Shown here: piece after piece, positions 13,301 to 25,990 of the stretch
How positions within the stretch are numbered: the first letter of the stretch is position 1
Layout: the number at the start of each line of letters is the position of its first letter
NCBI GenBank assembly: GCA_902729315.2
Contig: LR746278.1
Location: 2,799,501-2,863,500, forward strand
Direction of reading: 5' to 3'
DNA: 64,000 nucleotides
DNA from: Spirodela intermedia
Lineage: Eukaryota > Streptophyta > Magnoliopsida > Alismatales > Araceae
Notes under the pieces: generated by a model
The model's input: the letters and a program-made list of their open reading frames with translations, nothing else
What the model was told of the DNA's origin: nothing
The model's database searches: none
Translations under genes and position numbers: made by a program

Positions 13301-14364
13301 GGGAAAGGACCAAGGGATAAATCAAACAGTAGGGTCTACCCGTACAGTTGTACAAGTGATAGCACAGAGGTAATTACTCAAAAACTATCTGCAGAAAAGA
13401 GTATGAGGTACAAAAGAGAAAAGAAGCAACCTTACCGGTTTGAGATTTTATCCAGTCTAATGTAGATGTATCCCTTGGGAGAAATCTTGAAAGCAAACAT
13501 CTTTAAGTCATCGCTGAAATTGCAACGCAGAACCTCATTGGCCATTGAGAGAGCATGCTCACCCCAAGCAACGTTTCCCAGGTTAATCCCGCCGCCGTCT
13601 CCTCCGTCGCCAATCTTAATGGAAAAAAATGGGCAACGAAAAAGAAGAGAAGATCATAATACAGATATTGAACAGTAGCTTACTTCTAGAGTACTGTTTC
13701 AGATTTTTCTTTTATTTCTGTTCTTGCAGGGAGGGCCGGGTCCGGGGCGAGGGGCTCCACATTCCTTAGAGCCAAGAAAATCTACCTGAGGATCGGCGTC
13801 GTCTTCCTCTTCCCATTCCTCGATCTCAGACTTAGTTTCAACTGAAAAGTAAATGCTCAAACAGAATCAGCGGTAATTGTCTAAGGCGAGGCAAGCAGTG
13901 GAGTAGGAGGTGAACTCCGCCAGTCAAATGCCAGTAGCTGATAATATCGCAGCTCCGGAGATTGTTAGCGAATTCCAACGGGCACAAGAAGAGAAACAAA
14001 TAGGATTACTTTCTCGCCCTTGGACGTTGATGCGAGTTCCAAACTCCCCGTCCGCTTCCTCGTCTTCCTTCTCCGGAGAGATCGATCGGCGCCTTGAAGA
14101 AGCCGAAGTGGCCGTGGATAATCGAAGGGCGTAGGGGACGACAGAGCGCACGATCGGATGAAATCGCCCGGGGCCACGCTGAAGACCCCTTGCCCAGCCA
14201 GCGGCTGCGGCCGCCCAGCCCTCCGACGAAGCCAGACGCGTCCCCGGCGGAAGCTGCGACGTCAGAACGGCGACTTCCTTCCTCTGGCATCCTCCTTCCC
14301 CTTCTCTCACTCTTCGCCACCATCGCCAGCTTCTCTTCATTTTCCCCACCGCCCCCCTCTTCAC
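10302..14364 (-). CDS. Plastid-type ribosome maturation factor RimP-like protein (UPF0090/DUF150)
   Basis: Plant member of the RimP/UPF0090 family. Bacterial RimP assists 30S subunit maturation, and the plant proteins are presumed to act in chloroplasts. Exons: 14010-14364, 13786-13841, 13436-13614, 10668-10776, 10302-10592. They total 990 nt (329 aa plus stop) with compatible phases (1, 0, 2, 0). Seen: a basic, Ser/Ala/Arg-rich N-terminus that could be a transit peptide; an acidic stretch EIEEWEEEDDADPQ; an AWGEHALSMANEVL helix; SPKGYIYIRLDK; then the family signature LEVSSPGAERLLK spanning the exon 4/5 junction; and a C-terminal KLADVRENRDP..KGRP..RRQRDWRLEVPFEM block. The 2.66 kb intron between exons 3 and 4 is AT-rich and shows no coding sequence. 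The start at 14364 is the first Met; Met9 (MKRSWRW) is an alternative. Same strand as EIN2 and upstream of it. Confidence 0.88.
12338..12436. repeat. AT microsatellite pair in the RimP-like gene's large intron
   Basis: TA-rich runs at about 12338-12370 and 12413-12437 with 'tatctatatata' variants, separated by ~45 bases of unique sequence. Both are able to fold back on themselves. Confidence 0.75.
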
Positions 14365-16307
14365 TCCAGGCGGAAGCTCCTTATACGGATCCTATTGGAT
14401 ATCCGACACCGAACTTGCAGGCTAATTTCTCGTAATTATAAATATGCTGAAATACTAATCTCGTATAGAACTAACTGCGCGGGAAAGCGTGCCCAACCCC
14501 TCCCGCACTTCTTTCGACACGTCCCCCTATCTCTTCTAGACACTTCATCTCCAGATTCTTCTATTCTAGATACTTCTTCACAGATGCATGTATCTCAGTG
14601 GTCCCCAGATCCTTCTCCGTCTATATAGTTCCGTCTCTCTCTCTCTCTCTCTCTCTCTGTGTTTTCTAGGTATTTATTCTCCTCTACATACTTCTTTCCC
14701 CCAGACCTCCTATTCAACCCACCACCGCTGGCCCTTCCATCAACGTCCCGTCAGGACTGATCATAATTGGTGTTTCCCTGTAAAGCGAGGGAAATCAGGT
14801 CCGGACTCGCAGAAGCGTTGGGGCTGGGCGATGGGGAGGTCTGGCTGATCACCGCGGGGCTTCCGTCCGTAAACTCATTCATCGCTCAAGGGACTCAGAG
14901 AGGTTACCGCTTTGTGAGCCTTTGATCATCTACTCTGAATTCGTTTCCTCCTTCCGCATCCTTCTTTCCTTCATGGCAAACCCCTGACTCGATTCCATGA
15001 TTTCTGCTTCATCGTTTTTGTTCTTGTTTTCCGTTGTTGTCTCAGCTTGATATCGTCATTGCGGATTACCGAGCGTTACTGCTGGTGATGCTTTTGATTT
15101 TGGTGTTATTATTGTTCGTTGAAATTGATTATATACTGCAACTACTTGTTTAGTTCATTGTATGATAACGGAGAGAAAGGTGCAGATGAAAGGACGGAGA
15201 GAAAGGTGTTCATCTGCTGGACACCCCCAAACACTTTATTCTGACGCCTTGCCTGGTCGTCGGATTTACTTCTCATTTGTTACTGACGAATGCTCATTTG
15301 AAATTGGGAAAGGTAGTGGGTGATGCTTGCTTTTGTTGTTTCAAGTTATACCAGAACCATGATGGGGAAAAAGGGGGGGGGGGACTGTAAATATTTATTT
15401 CACCCGGGCATGAAGCAATCACATAAATCTGAGTGACCATTTGACGTTTTTCTGGAAGGTTTCGACAAATAAAGGAATCGCCACTCCGTCCATTTCCCAC
15501 AGCAAGTCGGTGTTGAGGTTCCTGTAAAGATATGCTTTACTCACCATCAGAATGGTTCATTCTGATACCTCACTTCTCAAGTTTTCTTATACCTGAGCAT
15601 GAAGAAAGGACAGTGTTCTCAAAAGACCAATGATGAGGAACTTGGGGTCTCGATAAATAATACTGTTGTCACTCTCCTACCCTCGGCAAGCTGATGGATT
15701 GGTCTCAATTAAACATTTTCTGGAATCTAATTTTTCGTTACTCAACTCTGATGAACCACATGGAGGTTTCATTCCTTGTAATGTGAATGTAAGGATCTTC
15801 AAGCGGATCCGGTTTATGTATCTTGTTACTTATGCATGGTTGGATCCGACTGGCAATTTGCACTCATTGTAGTATCAAGATGTGAACTATCTGTTCCTAG
15901 TAGCTATCCTTTGGGTATGTTGTCCTTCTCTTCCTTGGGGATGCTTTTTCTATAACTTTTTTAGGTTCTCTTTGATAGACGTGACAACTCAGTTTGATGA
16001 CAGCAGACCTCGTGCTGTAGCATGCCCATATGCCCCTGTCTCTGTTCCTATTAATAACATGTGTTATAATCTTACACAATTTTGTTTAGAAAAGGTCCAT
16101 GTTCAGTACTCTAAATAACTGATTCATCAAGTGTTTGTGAAAGGTTACAGTTTCTCTTTGTCACTAGATGTTGCCTACAATTACTATAGAAGGAAAAATT
16201 GCACAGATGCCATGATCGAAGAGTTTCCCCTTTGCTTAAATGTGTATCGTCTTTTGAGCAACAAGAAGACAATAATTTCTTTGTCACTCGCTACTTCCTC
16301 TTTGTCA
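14365..16307. other. Intergenic, promoter side of the RimP-like gene
   Basis: No gene recognised. It includes a CT tract (14636-14659) and a G10 run near 15373. The open frames at 15666-15872, 15882-16118 and 16131-16403 lack family motifs and splice context. The left edge of duplication copy A begins at the right end of this stretch. Confidence 0.5.
14636..14659. repeat. CT microsatellite
   Basis: About 12 CT units in the region upstream of the RimP-like gene. Confidence 0.9.
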
Positions 16308-16361
16308 TCTGATTTCCATTTGATTCGCGTCGACTGTCACTTGCTACTTCCTCTTTGTCAT
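16283..16361 (+). repeat. 26-bp direct repeat at the left edge of copy A
   Basis: A 26-base sequence at 16283-16308 recurs at 16336-16361 with one mismatch (core 'gctacttcctctttgtcat'). The first unit ends exactly where similarity to copy B begins. Copy B has a single related unit near 45766. Confidence 0.85.
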
Positions 16362-16714
16362 TGGAAGCTGTTAAAAATTCCCTTTTGTCAGTGGGCAGAG
16401 TAGTCTTCTGCAGTCAGTCCAAGTCCCCGTGTTTGGCAGATCAACTCCAGACATCCTTTGGACGCGGTCCTTGATGTACGAGGACGAAGGGTGACGTATT
16501 CTGATGACATAGGGGGAATGACGGCTTCGGTGGTTCGGGTGCCTTTTAGTTGTCTGTACCTGCTGGAGCTTTTGAAGTTTTTGTAGGGCTTGGACGGGGA
16601 CTAGGAAAAAGTCTAAAGGTTGTGTTGCCGCAGGGAACTAAGGCTAGGGGGCAATTGGTGCCGCCGAGGAGACAGAGCGGCCTATGTGGATGGAGGAGGG
16701 TTGACCACCCGTTA

Positions 16715-16718
<4 letters not shown>

Positions 16719-16779
<61 letters not shown>
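16719..16779. repeat. GA microsatellite (~30 units)
   Basis: Nearly perfect GA run in the 3' flank of the NCED pseudogene. The equivalent place in copy B (about 46218) has only a few GA units. Confidence 0.95.
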
Positions 16780-16783
<4 letters not shown>

Positions 16784-17304
16784 GCTACTTGGCAATGAAA
16801 TAGAAGTTGAGTGCTAACTATGAGGATGAGTCTTTCGCCAATCCTCAGACCAAAGCCAGCCAAAAAATGACTGGGCGAGGTTCTGACATATCGAAGTCTC
16901 TGAGAATCCAAGGAATTTATTACGAAACCCTAGTTTTTTCTTCCAACCTCCTAGTTGCACCTCACAGTTATCCGTACTTATTCTATTGCGAGCATTTATC
17001 TAGAGGAATATACATGTCCAGTTGCTTTTCTAGTGTACCAACGAAGGGAGAACAACCAGGCAGCCGATCAGCCCTCACATTCTTCTGTGAATCTGGGATA
17101 CTGTAAATTGATTCCCAGTTGATCAGTGGTTCAAATTTCGTACATATTTACGGTGGTGCTTCTGATCAAATACAAATGAATATGATATGCCCATGAGTCA
17201 CAGGGAGAGAATCATCCCCTCAGTGACCGTGGAGGGGAACGGGACGGTAACCCTCTGTATTCTCGTTCTATAGAAGCATGGAAATGCCCTCAAAACATTT
17301 TTTC

Positions 17305-18890
17305 TCATGCTTGGGATTGCAGGTCTCTGGAGCTGACTAACTTCCCTTGGAAGCCGTACGGAACCTTCGAGGACAGCTTGACGGACGCCTCCAGCCGCAT
17401 GTCGGCGGCGTTGACGATCAGGAGCTCCGACTCCGACGTCCGCTCGTCGTGTATGAAGGTGATGACGTACCGTCGACTTCTTCAGCCGATTGGCAGTGGG
17501 ACGGCACAAAGCAGGGCTCCCCACCGTAGCGGCGGTCACCGTGCACGAACTTGGTGACCTTCCCGGAGGAGAGATCCACCTTGGCGAAGCCCGACACCTT
17601 GGGCCAGGGGTCGGCGATGGCGAGGTAGGCGTAGCGCGTCCGCCTCCCCATCCTGCCGGGGGGTTCTTCACCATGCCGGCCTCTCCAAGTTCGGGTGGGC
17701 TGACGGGGGAACGATGGGCCGGCCGCGCCGGTGCCGGGATCAAGCCAGATCTCGGTGAGGACCTCTGCAGGCTCTGCCCGGCGGGCTCGTTGAACAGTTT
17801 GTCCGGCGGGTTCATGCAGAAGCCAATGACGACGACCTCGCCGACGGCGGGCTCCTCCCACGCGTTCCACAGGTGGAAGCAGAAGCAGTCGCCACGTGAT
17901 CTCCGACGCATCGCCAGCGTATTTTAGGAGGACGCCGAGCCGAGAGACCTTCCCGTCGAAGACCACCGGAGACCGGCCTCGGAGCATCTTTCCAGTTTGA
18001 AGACCACCTGCCGGTCGGGGATCACCACAAAGTTCTCCGTGATGGCGAAGTCGTCCACCATCGTCGGCTGCTCGATGGGGATTTCGATGTCGGGAGTCTT
18101 TTTGCCGCCGGGTGAGGACCAGAAGTACTTGAGGTAGGGTTTGCGGACGACGTCGTAGCTCAGGGGGAACAGCTCCCCAGGAGGTGGGGTCCAGCTTGGG
18201 GTGAGCGTTCATGGCGCACTGGAGCTGCCCATCGAAGTCGTAGCGGTCGACCGTCTGGAGGTCACCGGAGGGGGTGATCCTGATCTGGTACGGGAGGTCG
18301 TCCTCGGACATGGCGAGCAGGCGTGAGTTGAAGTATATGAGTTGGTCGCACAGGGGCCGCGGGTGCGGTCGACTAGCCGGAAGAGTCAGCACGTAGAAGA
18401 GGACAAGGCGGGCAACGCCCGAGTGGCCGTGTAGCTCGCCTATGGCCTTGGGGAATACCGGCCGCCCTATGGCGCGCTCCAGGTCGAGCGCTCTGTCTCG
18501 GTGAACCTGCAGGCGTGGCTGGCGGCGCCGCCATGGAGGGCGACGGCGTGGATCATCGCGTCGCCGTCGCGATGGGTACTAAGAGTGGGTCCGCGCCGTT
18601 GCGGATAGACGCCGTCGAGAGAAGGGGGGATTTAGCGTGTCACTGAAAGTGGGTGGCGGTACAGGGGCAAAGTTACCGTCGGAGAAAGTTTCTCTTGGCT
18701 CCGCCGGGCCGTCCGTCCAGCTTCGCCGGGTCTTCCCCGCGGCTTCTGTAGCGATCGCCAGTTGCACCTGTCAGTCGAGGGGACTTTGGGACGCCGCGTT
18801 TAAGGCGGTGACTGCGGGACCGTTGTGGCGGTTGGAGAGGACGCGCCTCCGCGGAGCGGGTGTCAGCCTGAAGAATTTCGAGTAGCTGGA
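17305..18890 (-). pseudogene. NCED pseudogene (broken duplicate of the intact NCED)
   Basis: Clear copy of the 9-cis-epoxycarotenoid dioxygenase at 46731-48596. The reading frame is split among several frames by small insertions and deletions. The 5' end is missing: similarity breaks near 18890, and about 150 bases carrying the start codon and the first ~35 codons are deleted. Two of the four iron-binding histidines are lost: the VHDFA histidine is Asp (codon 18053-18055), and the GFHG histidine near the C-terminus is Gln (codon 17347-17349). The AHPK and [10 protein letters not shown] histidines remain. The end, with TGA at 17305-17307, still matches the intact protein (DLQSQA against DLESQA). 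No functional carotenoid cleavage is expected even if a fragment were translated. Confidence 0.96.
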
Positions 18891-19032
18891 GACGGTGACA
18901 TCCCAGAACCGGGTACTAGGCAGTCTGATGGTCTCCGAGAGAGAAAGAGGGGGGATCTGCGATCTGATCGTAAGGGTTGGAGGGTAAGGGCATGGCTCTG
19001 AGTGGTGGCCTTCGATAACACGTTGGAACAGT

Positions 19033-19040
19033 CCACGTGT
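19033..19040. promoter_or_regulatory. ACGTG element kept upstream of the NCED pseudogene
   Basis: CCACGTGT here corresponds to the CCACGTGG at 48852-48859 of copy B. A second ACGT core upstream (AACACGTT near 19018) matches the ABRE-like element of copy B but has lost its consensus ending. Confidence 0.5.
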
Positions 19041-19342
19041 TTTCTTTTGTTAGGAGGAAATGGAGAATTTCAAATATTCCCGGAACATCTGGTATATGAT
19101 GCACTGCACCTCTTGAAAATGGGTCGAAAAAGATGCCACTTATCATTTGGGGACGGGGGGGGGGAAAGCGTGATGACGATATTTTGGTGGTAGGCCAGCC
19201 GCTGCAGGAACGAAGCTGACTGTTGTGTCGCTACTGAGGTAACATCTCGGACCTGTCAGTGGTGGCCGCTCTCCCTCCCATTTCTGCCCTTCCCCAGCGT
19301 TAGCCAAGAGAAATCAGTCGGCTCTAGTTTTTGCGGACGGCT

Positions 19343-19343
<1 letters not shown>

Positions 19344-19386
<43 letters not shown>
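19344..19386. repeat. CT microsatellite
   Basis: About 21 CT units upstream of the NCED pseudogene. Copy B has no comparable tract at this place. Confidence 0.95.
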
Positions 19387-19390
<4 letters not shown>

Positions 19391-19926
19391 ACTCTAAATG
19401 GTGATACCTTGTACAAGATATTAGTCACGCCTCTTCAAGATATTAGTGGCGTGGACTTCGCACGAGAAGAGAGAAAAGGAAGATCTCACAAAGCTGCCGC
19501 CGCCACCAAGGGAAGGTCTCAGAGACTCGCCTAGAACCTGGTGTGATCTGGTTTACGAGCTCGGTTCACCCCCTCCTTACACCCCATGCGCTATCGTGCA
19601 CCAGACCAAACGGAGTCGCGGGACTCGCTCCCGCCATCCCCTTCATTTATTATTATAGCCTGCTCGCTCCATTGGAGACTCCGTGTTGCGGACATGGCTC
19701 TGCTGTCGCTTTAGCAGGATTCTCGACGGGTTTCCCTCTGTCCTGGAGGGCAGACCAATCGCAGAGTTGGCTCAGAAAACCAGTACAACATTTATGACTC
19801 TGTCATCCGAAGACTATGATACTGATATTTCTCAAGAAGGTGGCTGAAGTGGGCAGGCCCAAGTTGGGCATCCGGCAGTCCAGAGTTTAGACAGTGTTTT
19901 GGGATAGAAACACTATTTTTAAATCA

Positions 19927-19929
<3 letters not shown>

Positions 19930-19972
<43 letters not shown>
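19930..19972. repeat. CT microsatellite, counterpart of the large tract in copy B
   Basis: About 20 CT units after 'atagaaacact..tttaaatcac'. The same anchor in copy B (~49575-49595) is followed by a CT-rich tract about ten times longer. Confidence 0.95.
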
Positions 19973-19978
<6 letters not shown>

Positions 19979-20955
19979 GGGTGTCATTGTTGTACTCTTG
20001 ATGGGTGGGTTTCTTCGAATAATTAGGGAGATTACGGTATGAAAATTCCTAGTCATTTCGCGTGTGAATTCTTAATATTCAGTGGAGTGCGTTTTAAAAA
20101 TTCCTCTCGCTGATTTAAGAGTCGAGTATCTATCGTCAAGAAACTCATTTATCCGCCAAGAAACACTCGAGAGAAGAAATTAGGAGTGATGGCGTGTGGA
20201 AATGGGAACTGATTATTGAAGAATAACAGTTCATTTCCCCAAAAAATGCGTAAAATGCCCCAGAATCAATCATATATCTGTTCTGGTGTGGATCTGATCT
20301 TATAAAGCCCAGGATCAATCGAGAGAGTCATCTCCTGACCCCGCACAAACAACTACCGGAGAAAGAGTACGGGAGGGGAGGGGGAGATATTTCATAGTAG
20401 TGATGAAATTCATAGAAACTTGGGCCAGTTAATTGGGTTATATTTTCCTTCACAGCTTGATCTTTGAACTGCATGTTTAGAAAAATGGAACCAACCTCCA
20501 AATTCATCAGACCCATTAATACATCCGAAAAGGCCTGCCTTCTCTTGAAATGTATATTTCTCCAAGTAAAAACCCTAGTCAATATCAGGAAATTAGACCA
20601 AACTTCCGTCAAATTGTATGCCAATTGGCGATGGCTTCATCCCAACTCGTCCATGTTCATATGTCGGACGATGAGCACCTTACAACGGTTTGAGATCACA
20701 TTCAACGGGTGTAGAGCGACAGACGCTGACGAGGGCCAGCACGTAAGAGTTCTCCGGGAATGAAGTAGGTTGCATGCTGTTCTTTGTGAGATATTTATAC
20801 TTCTTTTTTCCGGTATCTCGTCGGTCAACGTCGCCCCTCAACACTTGACCTTGTCGGAATCCGTACCCCCACGAATACACTTGCCGTCTTGTGCGTATGA
20901 TTGTTCACGGCGGAGGGAGCCGGCGACAACGGTCCGCCGTTCCGTGGCCGGGCCA

Positions 20956-20972
20956 CAGAGAAAGAGAGAGAA

Positions 20973-21003
<31 letters not shown>

Positions 21004-21030
21004 GAGGGAGAGAGAGAGGGAGAGAAGGGG
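20956..21030. repeat. GA-rich imperfect microsatellite
   Basis: Purine tract of GA units with AA and CA interruptions. The matching place in copy B (~51110-51130) is much shorter. Confidence 0.9.
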
Positions 21031-21326
21031 GGGCGGGCGAAGAGGGTCTGAACCTTGCCAACGTTCTGACCGGGTAGGTATGCATGGCTATGGATCGTCT
21101 TCAACCGTACATTCGTGAAATAAATGAGTGGCGAGGAGGTAGATTCTCTGGTGGGTCAGTCAAAAGGAAAGCAGGAGCGCTGGTTGTTTACTGTAGAGAA
21201 ATAGACCCACGTCGTTAAAGGACAAAATGGAAATAGTTTTTAAAACATCAGACCCTAAACTGCTCGATGACGTCACATAGGAAAAATCGACTCTTAAATA
21301 AGTTACTCATCTCTAATTTTCGTGCT

Positions 21327-21330
<4 letters not shown>

Positions 21331-21371
<41 letters not shown>
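21331..21371. repeat. CT microsatellite
   Basis: About 20 CT units. The matching place in copy B (~51423-51437) has only a short run. Confidence 0.95.
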
Positions 21372-21374
<3 letters not shown>

Positions 21375-22408
21375 ATCTCCATCTATATCTATAAATATAT
21401 GCGCGTGCGTGTGTATAGATGGGACGGGCTTACGCCACCCATGCAAGCACTATTGCAAGTTGGATGCGGTTGAAGGGGCTTCATTGCTATGAGAACCGTA
21501 GCTCTCTGGCATGCGACAGCGGCCGTGCAGGCTAGGATTCACCACTGTCCATGGATTTCCATGGTGCCAGGCCAGCGCTGGACCATTTCCCACCGACCTG
21601 GCCACCCCACTATTTGCTAGTTAGTCCAAGTTATTGTCCCTCCTCGTTATCCTTAATGTGAGATCTCCCTGTAGAGAAAGAGGGAACTACTCCGCTGAGA
21701 TCCAATCCCAGCCGCCGCCCCCCTCCGCCGCCGACACCGGTAGACAAGAAGAGAGTCGTTCCCAGAGTGCTGTGGTAGTGGCGTCGGTGTTGTCGAACGG
21801 GGGGGGGGGGACATGGTCCGAGAGTCCTTGCTGCGGCTGTTTCTTGCTCAGTCTATCAGACTGCCTCTCATGGCACGGTTGTCGTGGACAATCCTTTCCG
21901 AGAGAGAGAGACTCTACATTGGGATCGATTATGGGCGACCGTGAATCCCAGTGCTACGGACAAACAGCCTTTGGCTCCAGCTGGCGGCATGGCGTCCGAG
22001 AGATTTCCAATAATTGACTTCATGGAATTTCGCTGTGAGCCTTTTTGGGCAATCTTTCAACTTCTCGTGCATCTCTAAACATGTATGGTGATGCCCACTC
22101 CAAATCTACTTAAAGATCCAACTGCGCCCTTTGCATCAAGGCGGACATTGATTAAGACAACTGCATCTGTTGGAGGCTGACGCTAGCATCCAAAACGGCC
22201 GTGCCAGTAAATCTGCCCACAAAAATGGCCTCTCCATCACGTCGACAGCCCAAATGGGGACCCGCTTCATCTGACTACCTTACGCAATAGCTCCAACAGA
22301 ACGTCCTTATGATGATGCTCTTGGAACTAGAATGAGCACAAGAGGCCGTTCACAGTGCCCGGGGCCTCACTCTCACTCTTTCCCACCACACACTCCTCTA
22401 CTATACAA

Positions 22409-22767
22409 GATGGTGAACGGATGGAATCTAGATCGCTGGAGATTATCCAAGGAGACCAAGATTGACCAACATTGCAGACTATCGCCTGACGGTCTCCAAG
22501 TCAACTCTGAAAATGAGTGGCTGGAGCGTCAGCTTTTTCACCTGAGCCAATGAGACTGGCTTGAAGATGCTAGCTTCTGAACGAAACTGGATGATGAACG
22601 AACGGAGTCTAGACAGCTGGAGATCATCCAAAGAAACCATGGTTGACCCAGATGCAGCATATCACCCGACGGTCCAAGTCAACTCCGAAAATGTTGTGGC
22701 TGTAGCCCAATCTCTGCTTTTTCACCTCAGCCAATGAGACTGGCTTGGAGGTGCTAGCTTCTGAACA
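22409..22767 (+). repeat. ~180-bp imperfect tandem duplication inside copy A
   Basis: Unit 1 (22409-22589) and unit 2 (22590-22767) share in order 'gat.gtgaacg..cgga.tcta', 'gctggagat.atccaa', 'gacggt', 'caagtcaactc.gaaaatg' and 'agccaatgagactggctt'. Copy B carries this block essentially once (from ~52365), so the duplication followed the split of the two copies or was lost from B. Confidence 0.85.
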
Positions 22768-23450
22768 ATGACCACTGTCATCCTCTCATCATGTGGTCGC
22801 CCTAGCAACACCCGTCCTTCATCCTCCCTACTTCCATTCCACGCCTGCCCTCATCCCCTTCATAATCTCTAGTGGTCAGGTAGATGAACTTGTTAAATGC
22901 GTCTCCAAATGATCTTGAGTTAGACGTCCCTATAAATTTCAAGGTGACATCAGAGCCGAGTATTGCTTGTGGGTTACGTCCACATGACCAGGTCAACAAC
23001 TCTGGTTAAATTTGAGGAAGACTGTTAAAGAGTCACGCATTGAGCAATATAAACAAAGTATTCAATTGCATAGATGGGTATAATATGATTATTATTAATT
23101 GACTTTTAGTTGGACGTCCCAATAGCTTAAACAGAAAATCGTTCCATCCATTGGAAGCAGATGGTGATGTTTAACCCTCAGCTCATCACCTCCACTAGAA
23201 GCCAATGAGTGACGTGGCTGAGCTCGGACCATGGTGACTTTTGTGTTTAACTTTGTGGGGTGTACGAGACAGATAGAGACAGAGAGAGACCCGTGGAGGA
23301 AGCATTGGGCTGTGAAATCGGAATGTGGGATGAGAACTACGCCTCTTGGGTTGACCCGTGGAAAACAGGAGACTACGATAAATGAGCCGTAAATATTGTG
23401 CGGCTCATTCCTGACTATTTTGTTGAGGCTTTTTAGACAGGGAGTATATA

Positions 23451-24110
<660 letters not shown>

Positions 24111-24335
24111 TCCCACATCCTCTTTCTCTCCACCTCCCGCGCTCTGTCTGCCGCTTCCTCTCTCCCTCTCTCCCTCTGCTTCTTACCCTCCATCTCCCAC
24201 TTCCTCTTTCTCTCCACCTCCCGCGCTCTGTCTGCCTCTTCCTCTCTCCCTCTCTCCCTCTGCTTCTTACCCTCCATCTCCCACTTCCTCTTTCTCTCCA
24301 CCTCCCACGCTCTGTCTGCCTCTTCTACTCTCCCT
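24111..24335 (+). repeat. 84-bp minisatellite, ~2.6 units
   Basis: Pyrimidine-rich units start at 24111, 24195 and 24279, each opening 'tcccac(a/t)tcctctttctc'. The unit length of 84 is divisible by three, which explains the long open frames on both strands here. They are repeat artefacts, not genes. Confidence 0.93.
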
Positions 24336-25284
24336 CTACTTCTCTCTCTCCTCTCTCTCCTCTCTCTCCTCTCTCTCTCTCCCTCTCCCCTCCTTCAAGG
24401 GCCATACTCGATCCAACTTAAATCCAGATTGGGCCGCCAAATTAGCCGAGCTATGGGGAGGCCGGATTCAGGACTAAGCGGAGGAAAGGGCCTGCGGTGA
24501 TTGTTGCTCGTGATCGGATCAGAAGCCCCGATCGAACGAATCAGCAGACATGGAGAAAGAGCCGAATGAGATTTTCAAAACATCAGTTTATAAAGTATAT
24601 ACGAAATTAAAATGATTTCATGTTGATCTACGTAATGTCAAAATGTAAAAATAATTTAAGAATTTTGCGCGATATACCCTTTACACAAGAGCAGCCGCGA
24701 GGTTAGGGGTACGGATCCAAAATCAGATCGAAGACGTTCAGTAATTGTCTACATCAGGCGTTCATAAGAAGATATCTCTATAAAATGCAGGATTTATTTT
24801 TATTCGAAATATTTTTTAAAAAGCGAATCTGTACACACTGAGCTGCCGGATTTCGTCGATCCCTGCAAAACGTGGAGACATCGGCGGAGTAGATCGCTAA
24901 GGCCGTACTCATACTTTTTCATTTATACTCCCAGATGAAAGGTATAGCTAAAATTAAAGAACTCTTTTCATGAATTCTTTATCTTCTTAAGAACGCCTGC
25001 TTTATTACTCATTGTTACATATGAAAACATGCTTTGAATTTTTTTCTTTGCAACAACATATAACTGACGGAATGGGATAGGATCCAAGGAAATCAACCCT
25101 CTTTTTGTCCCCTACACCATATTATTTCTATAATACATGACCTCACACTATCAAAGGACTTTTCTTTGACTTCTATTCCCTACAAAAACTACATAACTAT
25201 CTTGATTTCCAAATGGGGAAGAAATATGCTTTTAAAGGCTTTACCACTATTGAGAATATTATTTTCCTTACGAATGTTCCTTGA

Positions 25285-25306
25285 CGAGAGAGAGTGAGAG
25301 AGTGAG

Positions 25307-25370
<64 letters not shown>

Positions 25371-25372
25371 AG
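25285..25372. repeat. GA microsatellite (~35 units)
   Basis: GA run with GTGA interruptions on its left and GGGA on its right. Confidence 0.95.
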
Positions 25373-25699
25373 AGTTTAGTGACTCTTTCTTCTTATGCTC
25401 CTACCTTTCTTATTAGTTTCTACCAATTTCTATAAGGTTATCCTTTATGGCATGTCATTATGAAAAAGATGACTATTAGGACAAACTGCCAAAAGTATTT
25501 CAAGAAATAATGTTGTTTCTATCATTAATCAAGATGGAATTCTAAGTGTTTATGATAAATTTCAAGAATCTAATCTTAGTAACTTTTAATTGTTGATAAC
25601 ATTGATCATCTTTTTGCACTTATAGAAATTAGTAGGGCATATACCAAACTTCTTATTTTTGTACATTTTCGTTATGTTTCCCTCTTATCTTTGGATTAC

Positions 25700-25990
25700 T
25701 CAATCATTTCATTTTTTTGTGTTGTTTAGTAGTTATGCTTCCCTTCTAGATATCATGAGAGCTTCAAAGTTTTTATATGAAATAGATGAGGGAATAAGAG
25801 TATCTGAGAGAAGTAGAGTTTAGGGGCTTTTGAATCCCTCAAAGGGAAGAAACTAGATGGTTCTAAGTGGCTCACTATTATCAGATGTTAAGTAGATTAT
25901 AATATAAATAAACTAGAAAAAGGTCTTATTGCTAGGATCTAAACAAACAAATACCATTAGTTAACATGATAATTTAGTACTAGTGGAGAA
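25700..25990 (+). repeat. Dispersed repeat, member 1
   Basis: Matches 43920-44215 in the same orientation. Shared blocks include 'atcatgagag', 'tttgaatccctcaaa', 'gggaagaaactagatg', 'attatcagatgttaag' and 'ccactagtgga.aaatta'-type endings. The family is not recognised; it could be an LTR or a non-autonomous element. Confidence 0.85.

Larger units (their letters stand above)
18891..23450. other. Copy A, former NCED upstream region
   Basis: No gene recognised in about 4.6 kb. Sequence blocks at 20328-20900, 21060-21300 and 21480-22080 stay similar to copy B. Open frames seen in one copy are interrupted in the other, which argues against coding. Also present: purine tract 20956-21030 (GA-rich), CT tract 21331-21371, a G10 run near 21800, and the tandem duplication listed at 22409-22767. 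Confidence 0.6.

Noticed and set aside
17120-17145. Possible tRNA T-loop (ggttcaaatttc)
   Set aside because: No matching acceptor stem or anticodon arm could be found around it.
20328-20624. Minus-strand open frame in copy A (and 50777-50998 in copy B)
   Set aside because: The frames do not persist between the two copies and contain no recognised domain.
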